Source of the DNA: Planobispora rosea
Lineage (GTDB): Bacteria > Actinomycetota > Actinomycetes > Streptosporangiales > Streptosporangiaceae
Assembly (NCBI RefSeq): GCF_014648175.1
Contig: NZ_BMQP01000012.1
Coordinates: forward strand, 124,001 to 188,000
Length of the DNA stretch: 64,000 nucleotides
Direction: 5' to 3'
Part shown: piece by piece, positions 44,178 to 52,526 of the stretch
Position numbering within the stretch: position 1 is the first letter of the stretch
Layout: each line of letters starts with the position of its first letter
Program-made: the position numbers and the translations under genes
The notes under the pieces: model-generated
Databases searched by the model: none
What the model was told of the DNA's origin: nothing
What the model saw: the letters and a program-made list of their open reading frames with translations, nothing else

Positions 44178-45269
44178 ATGAGTCGTACGGTTGTCATCAT
44201 CGGCGGCGGTTACGGTGGTTCCGCACTCGCCAAGGCACTGGACCCTGTGGCCGACGTCGTCCTCATCGAACCGCGTGAGGCGTTCGTCAACTCCGCGGGC
44301 TCGCTGCGGGCGCTGACACAGCCCGGCTGGGCGGCCCGCATGTTCTTCCCCTACGAGCAGTGGCTCAGGCGCGGCACAGTGGTGCGCGAGCGGGCGGTCG
44401 CGGCGGACCCCCGCGGCGTCACCCTGGCCTCGGGCCGGCGGATCGAGGCCGACTACCTGGTTCTCGCCACCGGTTCCAGCTACGCCTACCCGGCCAAGCC
44501 CGCCTCCGACTCCACCGCAGAGGCCATGGACGACCTGCTACGGACCCACAAGGAGCTGGCCGACTCCGAGCGGGTGCTCATCCTCGGCGCCGGACCGGTC
44601 GGACTGGAACTGGCCGGCGAGATCAAGGAGGCGTGGCCGTACAAGCACGTGACCATCGTCGACCCCGTCGAGCGGCTCCTTCCGGCCTTCCCCGCCGAGA
44701 TGCGCGACGAACTGCACCGCCAGCTCGACGAGTTGGGCATCGACCTGCGGCTGGGCACCGGCCTGAGCGCGCCCCCGGTGACCGAGCCCGGTCAGGCGGG
44801 AACGTTCACCGTCGCCACCACCGCCGGAGACGAGATCACCGCCGACATCTGGTTCCGCGCGCACGGCGTACGGATCAACAGCGACTATCTCGCGGGAGGC
44901 GAGCTGACGACGCGCACGCCCTCGGGGCAGGTGGCCGTCACCGACGCCCTCAATGTGCGCGGCTACGAGCACGTCTACGCCATCGGCGACATCACCGACG
45001 TCGACGAGGCCAAGATGGCCGGATACGCGATGCAGCACGCCGAGGTGGTGGCCCGGAACATCCTCGCCCAGTTGCGCGGCGAGCGGCCGACGGCCACCTA
45101 CCGGCCGCTGCCCCACCCCATGATCCTGCTGCCCCTCGGCCCGCGCGGAGGCGTCGGCCAGTTGCCCGGCCCCGAGGGGCCGATCGTCGTCCCGGCCGAG
45201 ACGGTCTCGGCGTACAAGGGGGCCGACCTGTTCACCGGCCGTTTCACCGAGCAGTTCGGCGCGGCCTGA
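44178..45269 (+). CDS. FAD-dependent NAD(P)H oxidoreductase (AIF/FSP1-like)
   Basis: 363 residues: N-terminal FAD motif VVIIGGGYGGSALAKAL, second dinucleotide site VLILGAGPVGLELAGEIKEA near residue 135, C-terminal YAIGDITDVDEAKMAGYAMQ. Similar to flavoproteins that reduce quinones with NAD(P)H. ATG 44178 follows GGGAGCGGAG. Controlled by the upstream MarR box pair; an electrophile or quinone stress response is plausible. Confidence 0.9.
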   Translation: MSRTVVIIGGGYGGSALAKALDPVADVVLIEPREAFVNSAGSLRALTQPGWAARMFFPYEQWLRRGTVVRERAVAADPRGVTLASGRRIEADYLVLATGSSYAYPAKPASDSTAEAMDDLLRTHKELADSERVLILGAGPVGLELAGEIKEAWPYKHVTIVDPVERLLPAFPAEMRDELHRQLDELGIDLRLGTGLSAPPVTEPGQAGTFTVATTAGDEITADIWFRAHGVRINSDYLAGGELTTRTPSGQVAVTDALNVRGYEHVYAIGDITDVDEAKMAGYAMQHAEVVARNILAQLRGERPTATYRPLPHPMILLPLGPRGGVGQLPGPEGPIVVPAETVSAYKGADLFTGRFTEQFGAA

Positions 45270-45382
45270 GACGGACCGCACCCGGCCGGGCCGCAGCGGA
45301 GCCCGGCTCCCCAGCACCCCCAGCACCCCAGCACGCGCCGGAAGCACACGCCCGGTGAGCATCTTCTTTGAGAGGTGAGGCA

Positions 45383-46288
45383 GTGTCTGCACAGGACGTC
45401 GTCTTCGGCTTCGGCGCGCACAGCGGCATCGGCGAGATGCCGGAACTGCTGCGCACGATCCGGCAGGCCGACCGTGACGGGCTCGACGTCTTCTCCCTGT
45501 CGGACCATCCCTACATCGGCGGGCGCCTGGACGCCTACGCCGCACTCGGATTCGTCCTCGGGCGGACGGAGCGCATCGCGGGATTGGCCAACGTCACCAA
45601 CCTGCCGACCCGGCCCGCCCCCATGCTGGCGCGGACGGTGACGTCGCTGGCGGCGCTGTCGGAGGGCCGGATCGTCCTGGGCATGGGCGCGGGCGGGTTG
45701 TGGGATCGGATCTCCGACATGGGGGTGCCGAGGCTCTCACCCGGCGACGCCGTGGACGCCTTCGAGGAGGCGATCGTCCTGGTCAAGCTGCTGTCGGGCG
45801 GCGGGCCGCCGGTGACCTTCCGCGGCCGGCACTACCGGGTGGAGCGGATCGAGCCGGCCCCGGTGGCCGCGCCTGCGGTGTGGACCGGGTCGGTCGGCCC
45901 GAAGTCCCTGGCCGCCACCGGCCGGGTGGCCGACGGCTGGATCCCCGGCCACGCCGCGGACTGGCTCAGCGAGCGCTACCGTACGTCGCGGCCGATCATC
46001 GACGAGGCGGCGGCGGCCGCGGGCCGCGATCCGCGCGAGATCCGTACGGTCTTCAACTTCCCCGGGCGCATCACCGACCGGCCGCTGCCCGCCACACGCG
46101 ACCGCGACGGCCGCTGGATCGGCGGCTCCGTCGGCCAGTGGGCAGAGGAGCTGACCGGCGCCGTGCTGGAGCACGGTGCGTCGGGCTTCACGCTCTTCGC
46201 GGCCGACCACGGCATGCCGGACCCCGTCACGCTCGGCCGCTGGGCGGGAGAGATCGCCCCGGCCGTACGCGAGGCCGTCGCCAAATAG
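45383..46288 (+). CDS. LLM-class flavin-dependent oxidoreductase
   Basis: 301 residues from GTG 45383, preceded by GAGGTGAGG. Luciferase-like TIM barrel with EMPELLRTIRQADRDGLDVF, LSDHPYIGGRLDAYAALGFV and GRIVLGMGAGG; PAVWTGSVGPKSLAATGRVA is typical of the F420-dependent subgroup, though FMN cannot be excluded. 113 bp after the FAD oxidoreductase on the same strand, perhaps in the same stress regulon. Confidence 0.88.
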   Translation: MSAQDVVFGFGAHSGIGEMPELLRTIRQADRDGLDVFSLSDHPYIGGRLDAYAALGFVLGRTERIAGLANVTNLPTRPAPMLARTVTSLAALSEGRIVLGMGAGGLWDRISDMGVPRLSPGDAVDAFEEAIVLVKLLSGGGPPVTFRGRHYRVERIEPAPVAAPAVWTGSVGPKSLAATGRVADGWIPGHAADWLSERYRTSRPIIDEAAAAAGRDPREIRTVFNFPGRITDRPLPATRDRDGRWIGGSVGQWAEELTGAVLEHGASGFTLFAADHGMPDPVTLGRWAGEIAPAVREAVAK

Positions 46289-46295
46289 CGCGTCC

Positions 46296-46320
46296 CGCAC
46301 CAGTCCCACGTGCAGCGAAC
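46296..46320 (+). pseudogene. Scrap of transposase C-terminus
   Basis: CGCACCAGTCCCACGTGCAG resembles the RPHQSRAQR-coding segment of the transposase remnant near 50125. Too short to be sure; suggests an eroded insertion between the LLM and antiporter genes. Confidence 0.35.
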
Positions 46321-46373
46321 GCCTGTGGGCCGCCTCCCGACAGGCCGTCGGCAACCCGCCCTGCGCCTGGTGA

Positions 46374-46444
46374 GGACTGGCGGACTGGCGGACTGCCGAA
46401 CCGCCGGACTGCCGGACTGCCGGACTGCCGGACTGGCGGACTCC
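46374..46444. repeat. 8-bp tandem array, GGACTGSC x8-9
   Basis: Units GGACTGGC, GGACTGGC, GGACTGCC, GAACCGCC, then three GGACTGCC, GGACTGGC and a partial last copy. Lies 58 bp before the -10 of the antiporter leader. Each unit is self-complementary in part (GGC/GCC), so the array could form hairpins. Confidence 0.9.
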
Positions 46445-46502
46445 ATCGAAGGAGACTTCGCTGACCGCCGGTCCCGTCCGTTCCTCGCCGGTCGCCTGCT
46501 GT

Positions 46503-46576
46503 TACGGTTGGGGGCGGTGCGCCGGGAAGTCTGGTCGGCAATGCGATGGTGATCTGACCGGATCGGAGGCGTTCTC
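46503..46576 (+). ncRNA. 5' leader element A of the antiporter transcript (candidate cis-regulatory RNA)
   Basis: A -10 box TACGGT (46503-46508) is followed by a 25-nt sequence at 46516-46540 (GGTGCGCCGGGAAGTCTGGT + CGGCA) that is identical in the leader at 47951-47975. Downstream both share GATG-N5-CTGAC. GCCG and CGGC can pair across the GGAAGTCTGGT. The element would be at the extreme 5' end of the RNA, as in riboswitches and protein-binding leaders. I cannot match it to a named class. Confidence 0.55.
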
Positions 46577-46624
46577 ATGGTGCGACGGCAGCCGGTATCC
46601 CCGGCGGGAAAGACCCTCCGATGA
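46577..46624 (+). CDS. 15-residue leader peptide coupled to the antiporter
   Basis: GGAGG at 46565-46569 is 7 nt before ATG 46577, which reads MVRRQPVSPAGKTLR and ends TGA at 46622-46624, overlapping the antiporter ATG (46621) as ATGA. The antiporter has no good ribosome site of its own, so its translation probably depends on this upstream ORF. The RR and PxxP content could allow ribosome pausing. Confidence 0.6.
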   Translation: MVRRQPVSPAGKTLR

Positions 46625-47865
46625 GCGCATTCCTGACCGTGTTCGCCTGCGTGCTGCTGCTGGCGGTGCTGCTGTCCAGCCTGGCCCACCGCACGATCCT
46701 GTCCACGGCGGCGCTGTTTCTGGTGGCCGGGTTCATGCTCGGCGACGGCGTCCTGGGCGTGGTGTCGATCAGCGCCGCGGACGAGGCCGTCGGCATGCTG
46801 GCCGAGCTGGCGCTGTTCGCCGTGCTGTTCACCGACGGCATGCGCCTGGGCTGGGCCGAGCTGCGCAGCGCCTGGCGGCTGCCCGGGCGCGCGCTCGGCT
46901 GGGGCCTGCCGCTCACCCTGGTCATCACCGCACTGGGCGCGCACTACCTGATCGGCCTGGGGTGGATCGAGTCCCTGCTCATCGGGGCGATCCTCGCCCC
47001 CACCGACCCGGTCTTCGCGGCCGCCCTGGTCGGCAACGAGAAGGTGCCGCCCCGGCTGCGCCAGTTGCTCAACGTCGAGTCCGGCATCAACGACGGCCTG
47101 GCGCTGCCGTTCGTCATGGTGTTTCTGGCCGTGGCCGCCGGATCGGCCGATCTGCACCTGGGAGAGCTCGGCCTGGAGCTCGGCCTCGGCGTGCTGATCG
47201 GCGTCGCCGTACCGTGGGCGGCGATCAAGTTGGAGCAGACCCGCTGGTTCTCCGCCTCCACCCAGTACGAGCCGCTCAACGCGCTGGCCATCGGTCTGCT
47301 GGTGCTGGCGCTGGGCAAGGCCACCCACGGCAACCTGTTCCTGGCCGCCTTCGCCGCGGGCATCACGGTGGCCACCTTCGGCCGGCGGCAGCGCGAGTCC
47401 TTCGAGCACTTCGGCGAGCTGATCGCCGAGCTGTTCAAACTGGCCGCGCTGCTGGTCTTCGGCGCGCTCATCACCCCGGCCCTGCTGGGCGCGGTCGGCT
47501 GGCGCGGCTGGCTGTTCGCGGTGCTGGCACTGGTGCTGGCCCGGCCGGTCGCGATCTGGATCTCCTTCCTGGGCTCCGGGCTGTCGGTGCGCGAGCAGGC
47601 CGCGGTGGCCTGGTTCGGCCCCAAGGGTTTCGCCTCGGTGGTGTACGGCCTGATCGTGCTGGGTTCGGGCATCGCCGCGGCGGACGAGGTCTTCCAGCTG
47701 GTCGCGGTGACCATCGTGCTGTCGATCCTGCTGCACTCGTCCACCGACATCGTCGTGGCGCGCTGGTTCGACGACGAGCGTGAGGTGCCCGCCTGGTACG
47801 GCGCCGCCGGCCGGGTCCGCGCCCGCCTGCGCGGCAAGGAGCCGGACGGCGACGGATCACCGTAG
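46621..47865 (+). CDS. CPA1-type cation:proton antiporter (NhaP-like)
   Basis: 414 residues with 12-13 membrane helices. Ion-site residues D129 in LAPTDPVFAAALVGNEKVP and N157/D158 in ESGINDGLALP mark the electroneutral Na+(K+)/H+ CPA1 type. Short C-terminal tail without a TrkA domain. First gene of a transport block whose second transcript shares the 25-nt leader, implying a common signal such as Na+, K+, pH or osmolarity. Confidence 0.92.
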   Translation: MSAFLTVFACVLLLAVLLSSLAHRTILSTAALFLVAGFMLGDGVLGVVSISAADEAVGMLAELALFAVLFTDGMRLGWAELRSAWRLPGRALGWGLPLTLVITALGAHYLIGLGWIESLLIGAILAPTDPVFAAALVGNEKVPPRLRQLLNVESGINDGLALPFVMVFLAVAAGSADLHLGELGLELGLGVLIGVAVPWAAIKLEQTRWFSASTQYEPLNALAIGLLVLALGKATHGNLFLAAFAAGITVATFGRRQRESFEHFGELIAELFKLAALLVFGALITPALLGAVGWRGWLFAVLALVLARPVAIWISFLGSGLSVREQAAVAWFGPKGFASVVYGLIVLGSGIAAADEVFQLVAVTIVLSILLHSSTDIVVARWFDDEREVPAWYGAAGRVRARLRGKEPDGDGSP

Positions 47866-47937
47866 CCTCACCGGGGCGGGGGAGGACGCGTCTCTCCCAC
47901 GTAATGGTCAAGACCGTTTCATCCCGGTGGCGCCTGA

Positions 47938-48005
47938 TACGGTGACGGCAGGTGCGCCGGGAAGTCTGGTCGGCATGTGATGACTCGCTGACTGAAGGAT
48001 GTGCC
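47938..48005 (+). ncRNA. 5' leader element B of the CBS/permease transcript
   Basis: TACGGT (47938-47943) then the 25-nt element at 47951-47975, identical to that of leader A; GATGACTCGCTGAC follows. Upstream, CCGGTGGCGCCTG-A resembles CCGGTCGCCTGCTGT before copy A, so the promoter itself is also similar. Leader is only ~55 nt long, with AAGGA 8 nt before the GTG. Confidence 0.55.
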
Positions 48006-48458
48006 GTGCGCGCTCGTGATCTGCTTGCCGATTTCCCGGTGGTGGGACTGGACTCACCCGTCATCGACGCGGCGAGGTTGCTCGCCGAGCAGGACCTGCC
48101 CGGCCTCATCGTGGTCGATCACGACGGCTCGCCGCTGGCCATCCTGCCCGGCACCGAGGTGCTGGCCCTGGCCGTGCCCGCCTACTGCCAGGATGATCCG
48201 GCCCTGGCCCGGGTGGTCGATGAAGCCCATGCCGACGGGTTCCTGCGCGCCCTGAGCGGCCGGACGGTGCGCGAGTGCCTGCCGCCCCGGCCACGTGAGC
48301 TGCGTGAACTGCCGGTCGCCGACCCCGACGCCACCGTTCTGGAGCTGGCCGCGCTGATGGCCCGCACGCACAGCCCGCTGGTGGCCGTGCTGGAGCAGGG
48401 GCGGTTGGCCGGCGTGGTCACGCTGCAGGCGCTGCTGGAGCGGGCGCTGGCCGGATGA
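48006..48458 (+). CDS. CBS-domain protein
   Basis: 150 residues from GTG 48006; a CBS pair: first (ARDLLADFPVVGLDSPVIDA, DLPGLIVVDHDGSPLAILPG) and second (ELPVADPDATVLELAALMAR, SPLVAVLEQGRLAGVVTLQA). CBS pairs bind adenine nucleotides such as ATP, AMP or c-di-AMP and gate transporters. Its stop overlaps the permease ATG (ATGA), so the two are made together and the CBS protein very likely regulates the permease. Confidence 0.9.
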   Translation: MRARDLLADFPVVGLDSPVIDAARLLAEQDLPGLIVVDHDGSPLAILPGTEVLALAVPAYCQDDPALARVVDEAHADGFLRALSGRTVRECLPPRPRELRELPVADPDATVLELAALMARTHSPLVAVLEQGRLAGVVTLQALLERALAG

Positions 48459-49747
48459 GCGTACTCGCCTGGGTGTCGGTGGCGGTGTTTCTGGGCGCGT
48501 ACGCGCTGATCGCCACGGAGAAGATCCACCGGGTCGCCGCCGCCCTCGGCGGCGCCGGCATCATGCTGGCCATCCACGCCACCGACGCGGAGGCGGCGTT
48601 CTTCTCCGAGCACGCCGGCATCGACTGGAACGTCGTCTTCCTGCTGCTGGGCATGATGGTCATCGTCGGGGTGCTCAAGGAGACCGGTGTCTTCGAGTAT
48701 CTGGCGATCTGGGCCGCCAAGAAAGCCCGCGGCAGGCCGTTCCGGCTGATGGTGTTGCTGGTGCTCATCACCGCGGGTGCCTCGGCGCTGCTGGACAACG
48801 TCACCACCGTGCTGCTGATCGCGCCGGTGACGTTTCTGGTGTGCGAGCGCCTGGCGCTGCCGGTGGCGCCGTTCCTCATCGCCGAGGCGATGGCCTCCAA
48901 CATCGGCGGGGCCGCCACCCTGGTGGGCGATCCGCCCAACATCATCATCGCCAGCCGGGCGAACTTGAGTTTCAACGACTTCCTGGTGCACATGGCGCCC
49001 ATGGTGATCGGGCTCATGGTCGTGTTCGTCGGGCTGTGCTGGTTGATGTTCGGCCGCTCCTTCAGCTACGACCCCGAGCGGGCGGCGCAGATCATGGCGC
49101 TGGACGAGCGCGAGGCGATCGCCGACCGGCGGCTGCTGTGGCAGAGCCTGGCGGTGCTCGCGCTGGTGATGGCCGCCTTCGTGCTGCACCCGGTGCTGCA
49201 CTACGAGCCGTCGGTGGTGGCGATTCTGGGCGCCGGGATCCTGGTGGCCGCCACCAAGGTCACCACCGAGCAGGCCATCGCCGAGGTGGAGTGGCCCACC
49301 CTGGTGTTCTTCGCCGGTCTGTTCGTCATGGTCGGCGCCCTGGTCGAGACCGGCGTCATCGGACAGCTGTCGCAGGCCGCGGTGGATGCCACCGCCGGTC
49401 AGCTGGAGCTGACCACCATGGGTCTGCTGGGCGCCTCGGCCGGACTGTCGGCCATCGTCGACAACATCCCGTACGTGGCGACCATGAGCCCGATCGTCGA
49501 GCAGCTGGTCCAGGCCAACGGAGGCAACGAGACGGCCCAGGTGCTGTGGTGGTCACTGGCCTTCGGCGCCGACCTGGGCGGCAACGCCACCGCGGTGGGC
49601 GCCGCGGCCAACGTGGTCGTCCTCGGCATCGCCGCGCGCAACCGCACGCCGATCAGTTTCTGGCAGTTCACCAAGTACGGCCTGATCGTCACGGTGGTGA
49701 CCGTCACGCTGGTCGCGCCGTACCTGTGGTTGCGTTACCTGATGTGA
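48455..49747 (+). CDS. NhaD/ArsB-type ion transporter (IT superfamily)
   Basis: 430 residues with 11-12 membrane helices and the paired re-entrant motifs of the superfamily: GASALLDNVTTVLLIAPVT and EAMASNIGGAATLVGDPPNI, then SAGLSAIVDNIPYVATMSPI in the second half. Similar to bacterial NhaD antiporters, ArsB and citrate/anion permeases; the duplicate DN motifs favour cation/proton exchange, but arsenite or anion export is not excluded. Coupled to the CBS protein. Followed by a strong terminator. Confidence 0.88.
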   Translation: MSVLAWVSVAVFLGAYALIATEKIHRVAAALGGAGIMLAIHATDAEAAFFSEHAGIDWNVVFLLLGMMVIVGVLKETGVFEYLAIWAAKKARGRPFRLMVLLVLITAGASALLDNVTTVLLIAPVTFLVCERLALPVAPFLIAEAMASNIGGAATLVGDPPNIIIASRANLSFNDFLVHMAPMVIGLMVVFVGLCWLMFGRSFSYDPERAAQIMALDEREAIADRRLLWQSLAVLALVMAAFVLHPVLHYEPSVVAILGAGILVAATKVTTEQAIAEVEWPTLVFFAGLFVMVGALVETGVIGQLSQAAVDATAGQLELTTMGLLGASAGLSAIVDNIPYVATMSPIVEQLVQANGGNETAQVLWWSLAFGADLGGNATAVGAAANVVVLGIAARNRTPISFWQFTKYGLIVTVVTVTLVAPYLWLRYLM

Positions 49748-49787
49748 CCCGGTGCCTGCGGCCGACCGGTCCGGCCGCAGACCGGGT
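49747..49787 (+). terminator. Two-tier hairpin after the permease gene
   Basis: ACCCGG/CCGGGT (49747-49752, 49782-49787) and CTGCGGCC/GGCCGCAG (49756-49763, 49773-49780) nest into one stem starting at the stop codon. Confidence 0.8.
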
Positions 49788-49917
49788 ACAACCCACCCGA
49801 GAACCTCGGTGCCGGGAAGGGACCGACGTCGCCGGCCGGGTAGTCGATCCCGGCTCGTAGGGGCCCAGGACCGAGCGGGAGCGGGCGACGGTCACCTGGT
49901 GCTCCCCGCTCGTGCCG

Positions 49918-50246
49918 CCCGGGTTGCGGGCTCACCGGCTGCTGACGCCGGGCACCCCGCTGGCCTGGCACCGCCGCCTCGAACGGCGCCGGCGAACTGC
50001 TACGCCGAGCGGTGGGTGCGCACCGTACGGGCCGAGTGCACCGACCGCATGCTGATCTCCAGCGAACGGCACCTGCGGTCCGTTCTGACCAAGAATGCCG
50101 CTCACTACAACGGGCATCGACCGCACCAGTCCCGCGCGCAGCGACCACCCGATCACGACGAGCGGACCGTCGTACCGCTGGAAGGCCGGATCGAACGCCC
50201 GAGGGCGTTCAGCGGGCCGATCGACGCCTACCACCGAGCCGCGTAG
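49918..50246 (+). pseudogene. Integrase-core (rve) transposase remnant, N- and C-terminal pieces
   Basis: From 49930 one frame reads AHRLLTPGTPLAWHRRL, the start of an IS3/IS481-like integrase-core transposase; from 49995 another frame reads NCYAERWVRTVRAECTDRML through HYNGHRPHQSRAQRPPDHDE to a stop at 50244-50246, its C-terminus. Some 200 codons including the first catalytic acidic residues are missing at the junction (~49985). The C-terminal piece is closely similar to that at 58210-58360. Confidence 0.8.
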
Positions 50247-50276
50247 CCGTTCCAGAGAACTCCCAGATCAAGCCCT

Positions 50277-50303
50277 ATGCGATGAGTTTTGAAGCGGTAC
50301 AGG
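50277..50303 (+). repeat. 27-bp IS-end-like repeat, left copy
   Basis: ATGCGATGAGTTTTGAAGCG + GTACAGG, 30 bp after the transposase stop. It matches 53094-53120 in inverted orientation with one mismatch. Placement after a transposase and at the break of another gene suggests it is an insertion-sequence terminus. Confidence 0.75.
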
Positions 50304-50445
50304 GCCTTCCCCCCTGGACGCAGTCACGATCGTCGCGGCTCTGCGTTCTGCTCGGTGCGTTCACTGGGCGGTCTCTTCCAACGGGTCATCGCGGAGTGTG
50401 CAGCAGCTGCAGCTTGCGCGGATGAATATTCGGCACTCGCGGTGC

Positions 50446-52458
50446 TCACTTCCGAGGGCGGATGGGACCGGCGGCGCGGTACCAGGCGGTGTCGCGCAGC
50501 AGGCGCAGCCCGTTGAGGGCGACAATGACGGTGGAGCCTTCGTGCCCGGCCACGCCGAGCGGGAGGGGCAGCTCGCCGAACAGATCCCAGGTGACCAAGA
50601 CGGTGATGAAGGCGGCCGCGATAACGAGATTGGCGATCACGATGCGCCGGGCGCGCCGGGCCAGCGCGATGGCGGTGGGAACGGCGGTCAGCTCGTCGCG
50701 GGTGATGACCGCGTCGGCGGTGTCCAACGCAAGGTCGGATCCGGCACGGCCCATCGCGATGCCGACGTGAGCGGTCACCAGGGCGGGGGCGTCGTTGACG
50801 CCGTCACCGACCAGCGCCACCCGGGCACCGCGGCGCTGCAGGTCGGTCACAGCGTTCACCTTGTCCTCGGGCAGCAGTTCGGCGCGCACGTCGCCGATGC
50901 CCGCCTGACCGGCCAGTTGGACGGCGGCTGGCGCGTTGTCGCCGGTCAGCAGTACAGGCGCGGCACCCGTCAGGACGGTCAGGCGGGTGACGGCCTCGGC
51001 GGCGCCGGGGCGGATCTGGTCAGCCAGGGCCAGCACACCGACAGCCGTGCCGTCGAGGCGGACCACGACGGCGGTGTATCCACTGTTCTGCAGATCAGTG
51101 ATCGCCTCGTGTGCGGCCCGGTTCCGGTCGTGCCGGGGACCGGTGGGGCCGGCGACCTCGACGAGCAGGCCGCCGACGCGGGCACGCACGCCCCGGCCGG
51201 GCTCGGAGGCGAACTCGTCCGCCGGTGCGATCGCTAGACCGGCCGCGTGGGCGGCCCGTACCACGGCGCGGCCCAGGGAATGCTCCGAGGGTTGCTCGGC
51301 GGCGGCCGCCAGCGCCAGCAACCGCTCCTTGGTAAGGCCCCCGGTGCGGCCCGTGGCGGCACCGGGCAGCAGGCGGACCTCGGCCAGGTGCGGACGGCCC
51401 TCGGTCAGGGTGCCGGTCTTGTCAAAAGCCACCCGGGTGACGGTGCCGAGCCGCTCCATCACGAGTGCGGACTTGACCAGCACCCCGTGCCGTCCGGCGG
51501 TGGCGATCGCGGCCAGCAGCGGTGGCATGGTGGCCAGCACCAGCGCACACGGAGAAGCGACGATCATGAAGGTCATCGCGCGTAGCAGGCTGTCTTGCAC
51601 GTCGGCGCCCCACAGCAGCGGCAGGGCGAACAGCGCCACCGTGGCGGCGACCATGACGACGGAGTAGCGTTGTTCGACCTTCTCGATGAACAGCTGGGTG
51701 CGTGCCTTGGTGGTGCTGGCTTGCTCCACCAGGGCTGCGATCCGGGCGATGACGCTCTCGGCGGCCGGGCGCGTCACCCGCACGTGCAGCACGCCGGTGC
51801 CGTTCAGGGTTCCGGCGAAGACCTCGTCGCCGGGTTGCTTGTCGACCGGCAGGCTCTCGCCGGTGATGTTCGCCTGGTCGACGTCGCTATGCCCGGTGAT
51901 GACGTGGCCGTCGGCGCCGATCCGCTCGCCCGGCCGTATCAGGATCACCTCACCGGCCCGCAGTACGGCTGCCTCCACCACCTCCTCCGCCGCCCGGTTC
52001 CCGGTAACGGTGAGCCGGGTGGCCCGCTCGGGAGCCAGGTCCAGCAGGCCGCGTACCGAGTCGGCGGTGCGCTTGGTGGCCACGGCCTCCAGTGCGCCGG
52101 AGGTGGCGAAGATGACGATCAGCAACGCGCCGTCGAGGACCTGCCCGATCGCGGCGGCGCCGATCGCCGCGACGACCATCAGCAGGTCCACGTCCAGCGT
52201 CCGCTCGCGCAGCGCCCGCAGCCCGGCCAGGCCCGGCTCCCAGCCCCCGGCGGCGTAACAGGCCAGATACAGGGTCCACCACAGCCACGGCGGGGTTCCG
52301 GCCAACTGACACAGGCCGCCGGCGGCGAACAGCGCGGTGGCGACCGCCGCCCAGTGCACCTCGGGTAGCGACCACATGGCCGACCGCCATGACGTCATAT
52401 TCCGCGTCGTGGGAACGACTGTGGTCTCAGGGGTGGGGGAGGTTCTCAGCTCGGTCAC
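50446..52458 (-). CDS. P1B-4-type heavy-metal exporting ATPase
   Basis: 670 residues from GTG 52458, no N-terminal metal-binding domain. Actuator TGES (ITGESLPVDKQ), phosphorylation site D346 in DKTGTLTE, and the membrane metal site SPC (S302-C304) plus HEGST (H639) near the end. SPC with HEG[GS]T defines the P1B-4 group (CtpD/CoaT/PfeT), which exports Co2+, Fe2+ or Zn2+. Eight membrane helices. Divergent from an ArsR regulator over a palindromic operator. Alternative starts (ATG at residue 21) exist. Confidence 0.92.
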   Translation of the reverse strand: MTELRTSPTPETTVVPTTRNMTSWRSAMWSLPEVHWAAVATALFAAGGLCQLAGTPPWLWWTLYLACYAAGGWEPGLAGLRALRERTLDVDLLMVVAAIGAAAIGQVLDGALLIVIFATSGALEAVATKRTADSVRGLLDLAPERATRLTVTGNRAAEEVVEAAVLRAGEVILIRPGERIGADGHVITGHSDVDQANITGESLPVDKQPGDEVFAGTLNGTGVLHVRVTRPAAESVIARIAALVEQASTTKARTQLFIEKVEQRYSVVMVAATVALFALPLLWGADVQDSLLRAMTFMIVASPCALVLATMPPLLAAIATAGRHGVLVKSALVMERLGTVTRVAFDKTGTLTEGRPHLAEVRLLPGAATGRTGGLTKERLLALAAAAEQPSEHSLGRAVVRAAHAAGLAIAPADEFASEPGRGVRARVGGLLVEVAGPTGPRHDRNRAAHEAITDLQNSGYTAVVVRLDGTAVGVLALADQIRPGAAEAVTRLTVLTGAAPVLLTGDNAPAAVQLAGQAGIGDVRAELLPEDKVNAVTDLQRRGARVALVGDGVNDAPALVTAHVGIAMGRAGSDLALDTADAVITRDELTAVPTAIALARRARRIVIANLVIAAAFITVLVTWDLFGELPLPLGVAGHEGSTVIVALNGLRLLRDTAWYRAAGPIRPRK

Positions 52459-52466
52459 CGGAGCAT

Positions 52467-52492
52467 CGTATATGCGCAGCTACGCATATACG
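52467..52492. promoter_or_regulatory. ArsR-type operator between metal ATPase and regulator
   Basis: CGTATATGCG-CAGCTA-CGCATATACG, a perfect 10-bp inverted repeat with 6-bp centre, of the ATAT...ATAT type bound by NmtR/KmtR/CmtR-like repressors. A TATATG -10 for the ArsR gene follows at 52513. Confidence 0.85.
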
Positions 52493-52526
52493 CAAACAAT
52501 AAGGTCGAGAGCTATATGCTGGCGTC

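Noticed and set aside
46374..46444. 8-bp repeats as a CRISPR array
   Set aside because: Units are contiguous with no spacers and far too short.
46516..46540. Leader element as part of a cobalamin riboswitch (GGGAAgtCtGGT resembles its core)
   Set aside because: The rest of the conserved cobalamin core is absent and the leader is far too short.
49918..50246. Functional insertion sequence
   Set aside because: The catalytic core is deleted and the two pieces are in different frames.
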